Part shown: positions 9,192 through 18,335 of the stretch, in pieces
How the letters are laid out: every line of letters starts with the position of its first letter
Position numbering within the stretch: position 1 is the stretch's first letter
NCBI GenBank assembly: GCA_001953115.1
Contig: LSSL01003348.1
Location: 1 to 18,335 of the forward strand
Length of the DNA stretch: 18,335 nt
Direction of reading: 5' to 3'
Source: Smittium mucronatum
Lineage: Eukaryota > Kickxellomycota > Harpellomycetes > Harpellales > Legeriomycetaceae
The notes under the pieces: generated by a model
The model's input: the letters and a program-made list of their open reading frames with translations, nothing else
The model's database searches: none
Told to the model about the DNA's origin: nothing
Position numbers and translations under genes: made by a program

Positions 9192-12100
9192 AAATTTGTA
9201 ATAATAACTAAAAACTTTTCGAAACCTAAATCTAATCCTTTCAATATTTATCTAAATTAAAAAATTATGATATTTTTGTAATGATAAGAATTAACTAATA
9301 TACACGATTAATAATTTTAAGGATAAATCAAACTAATATTAGAATTCTTTTTCTTAATTAGACCTAAATACATCAAAAAAATATTAAATGTAATAAAATA
9401 TGTTATATCAAATTTAAAGCTTAAAATAAACCAATAAAACCCACATACTAACATACTAACATTCAATTATTACTTTTTTGATTTTTTTTTTTAAAATATT
9501 TTTTCTAAATATAATCTTGAAAATAATGCTTACAAAATATTCTTTTTTTAAATTGTTACAGTAGGTAATAATTTTTTTGGATTTTCTTTAATTAAATATT
9601 AAAATATATGATGTATTTTTCTTTTATTAAGACATGTATATCGTAATAGATATTATTATTATTTTCTTTCATTTTTAATTATTCAGATATTTTTTTCCTT
9701 TTGGACCTCCTAATTAAAATTGCAGTAAATTTGCGATTAAAATATAAAATAAATTATTAATTAAAGCTAAAATTATGATAACTTCTCTTACTTAATTAGT
9801 TTTAAACCTAAATTAATAGTTCATAATTAAAAAATATATATTTATGGGAATAATGAATTTAATCAAACGGATTATTTTTTTAATTTAAAAAATCACATTA
9901 TAATAAGTAATTACATTCTCCAAAAGAGTGATTTATTTTTGTGATATCATTTTAAAAACTTTAGATAACTATTATTTAATATTTCCAAAAAAAGCTCTCT
10001 ATTTATTAAAAAAAATTCTCTTCAATCACAAAATATTTCATAATTTTCTAATTTAATTTACAAGGTAAAATATCATTTTTCATATAATTTTACCAGATTA
10101 ATTTAAAAAAATATAATTTTTATAATTTTCGACTTTCTAGACCCATTCTACGAAAATAAGATATATCACAAAATCAGATTGAGTTTTTTAAATTTTTCTT
10201 ATAAATATAATTAAATTATTTTTTTATGGTTTGCATCAACTTAAATACGATATGATATATAAATCAAAAAAAAAATATTTTAATAATTGAAAGTTATTCT
10301 GAATATTATAATTTGGTTATATTTGGAATGGAATTATTTAAAAAAATAAAAGATTTATAGCTTATGAATTGAATTTTTTTAAAAATTTTAGTGGATAAAT
10401 GAGCTAATTAAAGGGAGACATATTTAAGTCGGTGTAATTTTAATAAATCAAACCTGAAGGTTTAATTTGGCATTATGATTGCATCAGTAGCCATAAATAC
10501 ATTTCTTTTATGATTTGGCAATTATAATATATTAATTCGCCCCAATTGTTGGTCTAATAGTTTAATTAGATATTTTTGTTTAATAATATTCGAATATAAT
10601 TACTTTTTATAATTACAATTACATTGCATTCTTTACAAGGCAATGAATGATTTATTTTATTTTTCTAGAATCTTCATTCCATCATTAAAGCATAAATAAT
10701 TACCTTTTAAAAACACGATTAAAAATAACTATTTTTTGAATTTGTATATATCATCTATAAAAAATTATATCAAACTTAAATTTTATGTATTTTTTAAACT
10801 TTGTAAATTCTTTTTTATTTTTTTGAATAAATAAGCATCTTTTTTTTTTTGTCTTTTCGAAATTTTGTTTATTATCCATCCTCCAATTTGTTTCTAAAGA
10901 GTATGCATATCTTTTTTTATCTGAAAAATTTTATCTGATACTATCACCCATTTTTTTAAAAGGGAAATGAATTAGCCAAATAGATAAATTGGCATAATTT
11001 TGATCGAATTAATATGGGGGTTTTTTCTAATCATTAAAAAAGATCATGCTCTAGGGATAGAAATGCAATTTTAGTTTTAAAAGCAGCTTTTTTGTTTGAA
11101 ATATTAAGATTATAGTGAATATATATCTTATCTTAAATTTAAAATACATCAATTATTCTTTATTTAACTTAATAGATTTCGAAATTTTCTTATGTTGTAA
11201 ATTTTAATTATAATTTTAATCTAAAAATCCATGATGATTTATGTTTTTAGTTAAAATTGAAGCTGATATTAAAGATAATTAAGCGATAAAATTTTATATT
11301 GCAAATAAATAAAAATATGTAAAAGATAAAAATAATTTAGCGTAATTTTAAATATTTTGCTCAAAAAATGATTTATGGAGTATATATTTAGAATTAAACC
11401 ATAAATTTATCATAAAATAAACTTATTTTACAAAATTTAGAAAATTCGGTTTAGGAATTTTTTAAGAATATTTGAATAGTAAGATTGGAATTGGTCAATT
11501 GATGGATATTTCCGTTTGAAAATTAAATAAAAAAATAACAATAAAAGAAATTATTAATTATTTTTATCTCTTGAAATAATTATCGAAATAAATTTTTTAC
11601 CTGTTTTTTAATCGATAATTTAAAGATAAAAAACATAATATTATATATTATAGGAAGATTTCTAACAATATTGAATAAATAAAATAATCAATTTTTAAAT
11701 ATTGTTTAATTATGAAATATTTGAAAGTTTATAAATATGATAATTACATAATTAAAAAAAATTAAATTGAAGTTTTTCTTATTAATATGGGATACATGAA
11801 CAGAAATAAAAATCTCAAACTGATCTATTTAATATCCCATGGAGGAAAAAAAAAATTCTTAGAAAAATAAGAAAAAATGTAATTAAATAGCTATAATCAT
11901 TGATTTATATATATGAACACAAAAATTCCTAATATATAAATTATTCTTGACTATTTAAAAAATGATAAGTAAATTTATTTTGATTAGATCATTAAATTAA
12001 ATTTGGCTTTTTAGTATCGGAAGTTTTTTAATTTTTTTTACTTGAGGTCTGATTTAAAATTATTTAAATCCAATAAATGAGGGTAAACCATCACCCCATC

Positions 12101-12756
12101 TCTCTCCGTACAATATAGACTTTATAATAAAAGAATAATAAATATTTTATTTAAAATTATATGATGTTTAGTTTCAAATTTTTTTAAACCTTCAAAATAC
12201 ATCCATATTTTATCAAGTTAGATATTAGGCACTAAAAATATTAATAAAATATTCATTTTTTAAAAAATTAACTCATGAATTCTATTACAAGATCTTTTAA
12301 TATTTCAAAACCAGTTTTTCTCGTACCAGGGTATAAAAAACTTGAAATATTTTTTTTGGTTTTCATTTGAACTTACGTTAGATTAATAAAAAAATATATC
12401 TCTTTTTTTTATTAAAGCAACGTTAAAAAGATTTTACAAAGGTAATTATGTCTATTTTATACAAATTTTATATGATAAAAAATATTTTTTTAATTTATTT
12501 TCAATATTTCACTATTTTTTGTTAGATAAATTAAAAATTAAATTAAAAATGGTTTTTTATGTATATGCAATATTTTAGCTAGAAATTATATAAATTTTCT
12601 GAAAATAATGTTTGATTTTTATAATCATAGTCTGATTTTGGAATTTACTTATTGATTATAAAATTTTAATACGTTAATTATTTTTATTTATAATATCTAA
12701 TTTATTACTTTGATGTCTTTTTTTTATTTCTTTCATTATATGTATTAAACCTTTTA

Positions 12757-12776
12757 TATATACATATATGTATATA
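12757..12776. repeat. 20-base perfect AT-rich palindrome
   Basis: TATATACATATATGTATATA is its own reverse complement. It is the same TATACA/TGTATA theme as the palindrome at 16064-16077, so both probably come from mixed TA/CA simple sequence. Confidence 0.85.
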
Positions 12777-13085
12777 ATGATTTCTTACCTTCATTATTAG
12801 CAATAAAATCCAATAATAAACAAGATATAGATATTTATTCTATATGAATTCAAGCTATTATATATAAAATTATTTTTAATGTTTTCTAAATAAATAGATA
12901 TTATTAATTATATTGACTGTCGTTATTAAATGATTATTTTTTCAGAATTTATAAAATGAATAGTATTTTTATTGCTGTAAATAATTATTTGTGCTTATAT
13001 TAAAACCAAATAATAATAATAGTTTGAGAATATACAGGATTTATGAAGGGTTTTCTAATCAATTGGTTATTTTGGTACATAACGC

Positions 13086-13097
13086 ATATATATATAT
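13086..13097. repeat. (AT)6 microsatellite
   Basis: Six AT units after AACGC. Confidence 0.9.
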
Positions 13098-16063
13098 AAT
13101 AAATTAAAAATTTGAATCTTTAAAAGAATTAAGGTTAATTAAAGTTTTAAATTTTAAAATAACTTAGTATAATCATGTATACTATAATAATGTTATTTTT
13201 TAGATTTTTTACTACGCTGATATTTTTCATTGGTTTTATAAATGATTTTATTATAATAAATCAAAATCAAAAAAACCTCTAGATTTTTTTTTTGATAAAT
13301 ATTTCATATCTTGTTTAGAAATAGTTGCTATTTTTTTTTAAAGAAATGCTTAATTTCATTTTAACTTAATGATAATTTTTCTGTCAGAATTCTATATTTG
13401 ATAATTATAAAAATATTACATTTGGATAACTCTGTCTGACTCCATAGCTAAGTATTATTTGTAAACTGACTGTTCATAGGAAATGAATCCTTTAAATTTT
13501 AAATTATAATATGAATTATGTTGTAAATCTTTTTCAATAAATCAGATCAGTATCAGGTTAGAATTTTGATTATAATCGCCTATTTAGGAGTTATCTAAAA
13601 TCCTTATATTATACCCACATCCAAAGTATACTTATTTTGTCAACTAATACATGAAAAAAAGTTTAGAGATAAAAAACATTATGTCCCGAAGATTTAAATA
13701 TGAAAAGAAATTTCATTCCAGAATATCTGAGAGTGTATTTCTTTCCTTTTGGAGAATATTATATTATTTTAGTCAACTGAATCATATTTATGAGGTTATA
13801 ATGAGTATCTAATGCGTTTAAATCAACATCGAGTTATTAATAACTTTTCCAGGAATTGTAATTCTAAAATTCCTCAATTTGCTTTTTTTTATCTTTTCAT
13901 TATAATAGTTTTAATATGAAAATAATTATAATTAAAATTATAATCACAATATTTTTTATTTTTTAATCCTAAACCCAAACTGGTTTTAGATATACCTTTT
14001 TGCATTATTTTTCTCTATAACTAAAATATACTATTATTTTCATATATAAAAATTTATTTATCAGTTATTAAAAAGAATTTGGTACTTTTTATACACGCGA
14101 AAATTTAATTTTAGAAGTGATATTGATATTTTTTTATAGATTAACAATTTTTTTGTTAAATTTTATTAAAAAGATATCCTATAAAAAATAATTATTATTA
14201 CCAGAAAAACCATTTGTTTCACTAAAGAAGTGCTCAAAAAAGTTTTTTCGAGTCCCTGACAAAATATTTATACATAAATAAATGGAATTTAATAATTCTT
14301 AAATAAAATACATAAACGTTATAAGTATGGCTCAATCCATCTTATATTTCTTAAAAAAATGCTTAAAAATATTGAAGTTCCAAATAGATAAACTAGTTTT
14401 GATCATATTCCAAATATAAAATAAATTTGCAAAAAATTATTTCATTTTTTTCGTAATAAATATTTGAAATTTATGGTTTAAAAAAAAAATCATTGGTAAA
14501 TAAATTAAAATGATTCTTTTAATCTAAATCATTATGTTTCATTAGCCCTTGAGAGAAGTGTAAACATTTGAAATATGATTATTTTAATAAATTTAATTCC
14601 TGGAAACTATATTAAAGAGAAAAAAATGAAATATTTCAAAAATAAATGTAACTCAAAAAATTGAAATTATATCGGAATTCTTAGTTACCAAATAACAATT
14701 GAAAAATTTATTAAATATTAGCATCAAATATTAATTTTTTTTTACTATTTTAGATCTTATAACGAACTGAAAAAAAAAATCAATAGATTTAAAAAAAAAT
14801 TTAAATGATTTTCAAATCAGATAATCCTCGTCATTTATATGGCCTCCAAATAATAATATAAATTTTGAGATAAAATTCAAGTTTTTATGAAAAAGTATGG
14901 AAAAAAAAAGCTTATTTTCGGCAAAACTTCTGCTGAAAATCATAAAAGCCTAAAAGCTATTTGGTATAGTATAATTGAAATAGAAAAAAGCGAAATTGAT
15001 AAAAAAAGGCTTATTAAATTTAACGTTAAATCCAATTTTAAAAATATGTAAATACATTTTCCAGTATATCAGATCAAGTTCTCAGTATCTAATTAATTAT
15101 CTTATTATCTTTTAAAATAGTCAAAATATAGTTTATGAATAATTTTTTTTGCATATAAAAATGTATTTAATAAATAATAAATCTCATTTTAAAATTATGT
15201 GGATCGAATTTTAGAATAAAATTCAATATTTTAAAACCAATACAAAAATATTTTTAAATTTTATTATAAACTAAATAGAATTAACAATAAAAAAATAAAT
15301 GGCTAAAATTAAACTAGAATTTAATAAGGTAAAAAGCAATTAACGCTTTATCTATTTTAAATCAAAAATTAAAACACCTTTTTGGGATAGAAAAGAAGGA
15401 TCAAAGCTTAGTACAAAGGATTTGAAATTAACTAATGCTTACAATAAGCCAATTTATACAAAAAAATTGTGGAAATTAGCCTAATTTAGAATTAATATCA
15501 GCCTTAGTTATAGATAAACTATATTTGACTAAAAGCTTGAATTATGATTAAAGCTTTCTGCCAGAAATAAATATATATCTCAGTTTAATTAATAAGATTC
15601 ATATTTCACATTTTTTAAAGTGATATAAGCAAAAAAATAGTCAGTGGCTAAAAAAAATTTCTAAAAACATACCTTACTCAAATTTAAACTAAATAGTGGT
15701 AAAAATAAGAATAAAATTATTTTTATTTTTATATATAATTTTTTAAAGTCCATTAAAATAATTAATCTAATCATTCACCCATTTTAAGGATGAAAAAACA
15801 TATGAAATTTTTTAAATGGAATGAAAATCAAATAAAATATATAAATATTAAGCAGCTTCTTATCATAATATTATATATGGCACTCATAAAAAGAGTATCG
15901 AATAATTGAATGATTATAATGTGATTTTTTACAAAATTTATCTACATTTTTCGCTTTCTTTTCCCTCTATTATAATCAATTAATTTTTTTTTTTCAACTG
16001 AAATGGATTATTCATTATATTCTATTTTCCCAAAGCACTTTTCCTATTATTAGACATATAAAC

Positions 16064-16077
16064 ATATACATGTATAT
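16064..16077. repeat. 14-base perfect palindrome ATATACATGTATAT
   Basis: Self-complementary over 14 bases, inside a CATATA/TGTATA-rich stretch (16054-16080). Confidence 0.8.
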
Positions 16078-16200
16078 ATAATGGGGTATATTTTATATGA
16101 ATTAATTCACGAAAGCCCATATATGCATTTATGATTATCCTTTGATTAATTGTCAAATTATGATGTAGTGCAAGAGCGGTACTTTATAAAAAATATAATC

Positions 16201-17238
16201 GGGTAAAAGGATAGAAAAATAAAGAAAATATAGCAATACTTAAGGATAATTAATGACCACGAAGGAGAAAAATGGTTAATCAAAGATTATGTTGGCAAAG
16301 TTTTAAATATAATTAATGGAATGGAATCTGAATGATAAAAATTGTTAATATGATAATTGGCTTGCGTTATAGATGTATTAATGAAAAAGAAAAGTATAAA
16401 AGAGGATGATTTTTTCCTGCGATGTAAGAGAAGAATAAAAAGAATAAATTGGAAAATTAAGAAACAGAGGGTCCTAGAACAATTTTGAAGACAAATACTT
16501 ATTATAGATAGTAATTCGAAATAATCTCTAACTAACATTTTCAGCTTATAGGGAATATATTAATGTTTTGATTATAAATCTAAATTTCAGTCATACTGTA
16601 ACAATTTTACCTTAGTTTCAATTACTCTTTTTTTATCTTAAAAAAAATGTATCTTATAAAAAAGAAAAACAAAAATTGAAAATTATAAAAGTCAGTGTTA
16701 CTAATTTTAAAGCGAACTATTACAAAATTTAATAAGGAAAATTTCGTAAAGACAGAAGAAAATGAGTACCAAAAACATGGTTATTCTGAACAAAATTATT
16801 TCTGACTAACAGTAGATTCAGTGAAAATTGGAGCACCCAACAAAAAAATCGAACCCGGCAGTAAAGCTTCTCTAAGAATTAAGAAAACAATAATATATAT
16901 ATATTATCAAGCATTCTCTATTATTAGTAAAAAAAAGAGTCCGAAAAAAACATATAGTATACAAGAGGGATTTCTGTTGCCAGCTGAGGCGTAAAATGTG
17001 ATATTTTAACATAAATAGTTTTTAATACAAACAGAAAAAATAAAATAAAAAGTAGCTGGGAATAGCTAGCTCAGATTCATGCAAAATTTATGAGAATATA
17101 ACTGTTTTGAATGCATTCAGATAGCATTACCATGTGATCAATAATATCAAGAGGCAGGTCTTTATTTAAATATTAAAATCCCTCAAAATGCTTAATTGCC
17201 ATAATTAAAGTACAGATATAATAACAACACACTATTAA
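16201..17238. other. Mixed-composition stretch without a confirmed gene
   Basis: Less AT-biased than the desert. The longest open run is 83 codons on the minus strand (16287-16538), Phe/Ile/Leu/Ser-rich. On the opposite strand a stop-free run of about 43 codons (ACVIDVLMKKKSIKEDDF and on, starting near 16366) overlaps it. Neither has a recognisable domain, so neither is called. A GAACCCGG stretch near 16851-16858 recalls a tRNA T-arm on the minus strand but has no pairing partner. Confidence 0.35.
16890..16907. repeat. 18-base perfect AT palindrome
   Basis: ATAATATATATATATTAT equals its reverse complement. It consists only of A and T, so chance or slippage explains it. Confidence 0.85.
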
Positions 17239-17263
17239 TTTCAATTAATTTTGTTGATATTAG

Positions 17264-17520
17264 TTGTGAATAATCGAGACAACGTTAGAGATCAAATGGA
17301 AAGTTATTTCATGCGAGAAATGTCTAAATACGGGAGAAATCAAGCCGATTAGAACAAAATTAGTCGTTTATTTTTGATATACGTACCAATATACAGTCAT
17401 ACTGATCCAGAAGCCCAATTTATATTTTTGGAAAAACAATCGGTCAATTCCACGTTTGGTTATGAGCCAATTTTTATTGACCCTTTTGGAGTTACACTCC
17501 ATTTAGGGACTAAATTATAA
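17264..17520 (+). pseudogene. Possible decayed exon of an unrecognised protein
   Basis: Seen: a plus frame from 17239 to TAA at 17518-17520 has one internal stop, TAG at 17350-17352; six or so would be expected. The part before the TAG reads DQMESYFMREMSKYGRNQAD. The part after it includes YVPIYSHTDPEAQF and GYEPIFIDPFGVTLHLG, a balanced composition unlike the Lys/Asn/Ile noise of the desert. GC is about 37%. A T-rich tract ending in TATTAG (17258-17263) could be a splice acceptor, which is why I start at 17264. A second acceptor-like ATACAG at 17391-17396 would skip the TAG if 17353-17396 were intronic. All Gln codons are CAA. I recognise no family. Chance remains quite possible, since runs of 50-60 codons are expected a few times in DNA of this composition and length. 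Confidence 0.25.
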
Positions 17521-18317
17521 CAATTAAATTATATAGGCCGAATTTTCCATGATTCCTGATTTTATGCAACCTTAGATCGAAAAATACATGAAATGGTATT
17601 AGAGGGTTGGAGGGGGGGTGGTAAATTGAGCTCTTTTTCTGCTGGTAGATATTCGCATTTCTTTCAAGGAATTATTTTTATATGGAATAATAGTCTTCGT
17701 ATCGGGATTTCATTTTTGATTTTTTAGTGTAATTTTCAATGCTAATATTTTACAAATAAAACCCAGTGATGCAACAAAAAAAGAAAGAGAAGAATGTCAT
17801 CCTTATACCTTTCTAAATCGATTCCACACCGATTGGGGTTTTTTATCATATTCACAATCATATATTCAATTTTTCTAATTATATGGGCTCATTTTCTTTA
17901 CAAGATTCATTTCTATTTTTATAAAATTTATATTTAGTACTTTTTTTATCATAGTTTTGTCTTTTAGTGGAATTATTCATAATTTTTCCAAATTTAATCT
18001 ATAAATAGCTAAAATTAAGATATTTGCTTACTCTAAAAAGAATACATAGGATCTCGCGATTATAATAAATTCGGGTTAAAAAATAAAAATAAGAACTCGC
18101 GATTTTTTTGGGAAACTGTGCTAAGGAAATTTGTTCCAAAAATGACATATTTTTATTATGGTATAATCAAGTTTTGGGCAAATTTAGAGCATTTGTATTT
18201 AAACCTGGTATATTTAGTTCAAAGATTATCAGGTTAGCAATTAATTATTAAAATTTAAATGAGGACTTCTAAACATGCCATTTTAGAGCTAATATTAAGA
18301 AAAAAACTAAAGCAGGC
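17521..18317. other. Mixed-composition 3' stretch, several short open runs
   Basis: Two stop-free plus runs of roughly 55 codons are visible: one around 17560-17727 (containing EMVLEGWRGGGKLSSFSAG), ending at TAG, and one around 17719-17877 (containing KPSDATKKEREECHPYTFLN), ending at TAA. They are in different frames, have no recognised domain, and lie within chance expectation. They could be neighbouring decayed exons of the frame at 17264-17520, but nothing ties them together. CTCGCGATT occurs twice, at 18053-18061 and 18096-18104. Confidence 0.25.
17604..17621. other. G-rich patch in AT-rich DNA
   Basis: G tracts of 3, 2, 7 and 2 within 18 bases (17604-17606, 17609-17610, 17612-17618, 17620-17621) stand out sharply. 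The pattern could form a two-layer G-quadruplex. The strand asymmetry is strong locally. No associated gene is clear. Confidence 0.6.
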
Positions 18318-18335
18318 TTTTTTTTTTTTTTTTTT
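18318..18335. repeat. Terminal T18 homopolymer
   Basis: Eighteen Ts run to the last base of the window after GCAGGC. It may be a contig end at a homopolymer, or the start of a poly(A) tail of a minus-strand retrocopy lying beyond the window. Confidence 0.8.

Larger units (their letters stand above)
3124..16200. other. 13-kb AT desert without supportable genes
   Basis: Sampled lines give about 13-20% GC. Stops saturate all six frames. The longest open run I know of here is 60 codons (5328-5510, minus), made of Phe/Ile/Asn/Lys-rich low-complexity residues and treated as chance. There is no tRNA, rRNA, transposase or other coding motif that I can recognise. Short AT, AAT, TTTTA and AATA arrays and AT palindromes are scattered through it. 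Small less-AT patches, such as 12085-12120 and 13420-13480, carry no readable frame. It could be intergenic spacer, a very long intron, or heterochromatic DNA shaped by strong mutation toward A+T. Confidence 0.6.

Noticed and set aside
10450..10463. Short hairpins such as AAACCTGAAGGTTT and CATTGC/GCAATG (10622-10645)
   Set aside because: Six-base stems occur often by chance in 18 kb. There is no T tract or gene end to make them terminators and no conservation evidence.
3124..16200. CRISPR array, tandem satellite, organellar genome or bacterial DNA as explanation of the desert
   Set aside because: No regular repeat-spacer pattern, no long tandem unit, no rRNA/tRNA or organelle genes, and no bacterial-style dense open frames.
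16287..16538. 83-codon minus-strand frame with hydrophobic stretches
   Set aside because: Phe/Ile/Leu runs come from A-rich sequence on the other strand, there is no family motif, and an equally plausible open run lies opposite. Possible, but not supportable.
16848..16862. tRNA-like T-arm (ATCGAACCCGG read from the minus strand)
   Set aside because: The opposite T-stem half does not pair, and no anticodon or D arm could be folded at the expected distances.
17560..17877. Two roughly 55-codon plus runs in different frames (WRGGGKLSSFSAG and KPSDATKKEREE)
   Set aside because: Several such runs are expected by chance at this composition. They share no frame and have no recognised domain.

Overview
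The window is eukaryotic nuclear-type DNA that is very rich in A+T. Hand counts on single 60-base lines give about 13-20% GC through the long middle (for example lines 5641, 8641 and 11221) and about 37-45% in short islands near both ends (lines 61, 121, 901, 17401 and 17581). No intact protein-coding gene, rRNA, tRNA, CRISPR array or bacterial-type operon can be supported. The only confident protein homology is the C-terminal end of a DIRS-type retrotransposon tyrosine recombinase. With the AT-simple repeats and the near absence of open frames, this suggests a repeat-bearing intergenic or intronic region of an AT-rich eukaryote. DIRS elements are known in animals, slime moulds, some fungi and algae; I cannot name the species.

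Layout. Positions 2-259 hold the recombinase C-terminus, cut by the window start. Its last codons run into a cluster of inverted repeats at 205-533: a perfect 40-base inverted pair, a third diverged copy, a GGGACC-TTC-GGTCCC hairpin core present three times, and an 18-base palindrome. This resembles the repeat-bearing 3' end of a DIRS-like element. Positions 722-1368, on the minus strand, look like a decayed coding sequence: an acidic, Ser/Thr/Glu-rich frame with two internal stops (TAA, TAG) and an apparent frame change. Positions 2952-3080 carry a faint match to the PDLNP signature of Tc1/mariner transposases.

Positions 3124 to about 16200 are a 13-kb AT desert with no supportable gene, only microsatellites and AT palindromes. 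From about 16200 the sequence becomes less AT-biased. Positions 17264-17520 may be a decayed exon on the plus strand with one internal TAG, followed by a short G-rich patch at 17604-17621. The window ends in an 18-base T run, which may be a contig end.

No interacting gene system is visible. The strongest leads are the inverted-repeat architecture beside the DIRS recombinase and the two semi-open frames whose internal stops are only TAA/TAG. The second fits either pseudogene decay or, much more speculatively, stop-codon reassignment.
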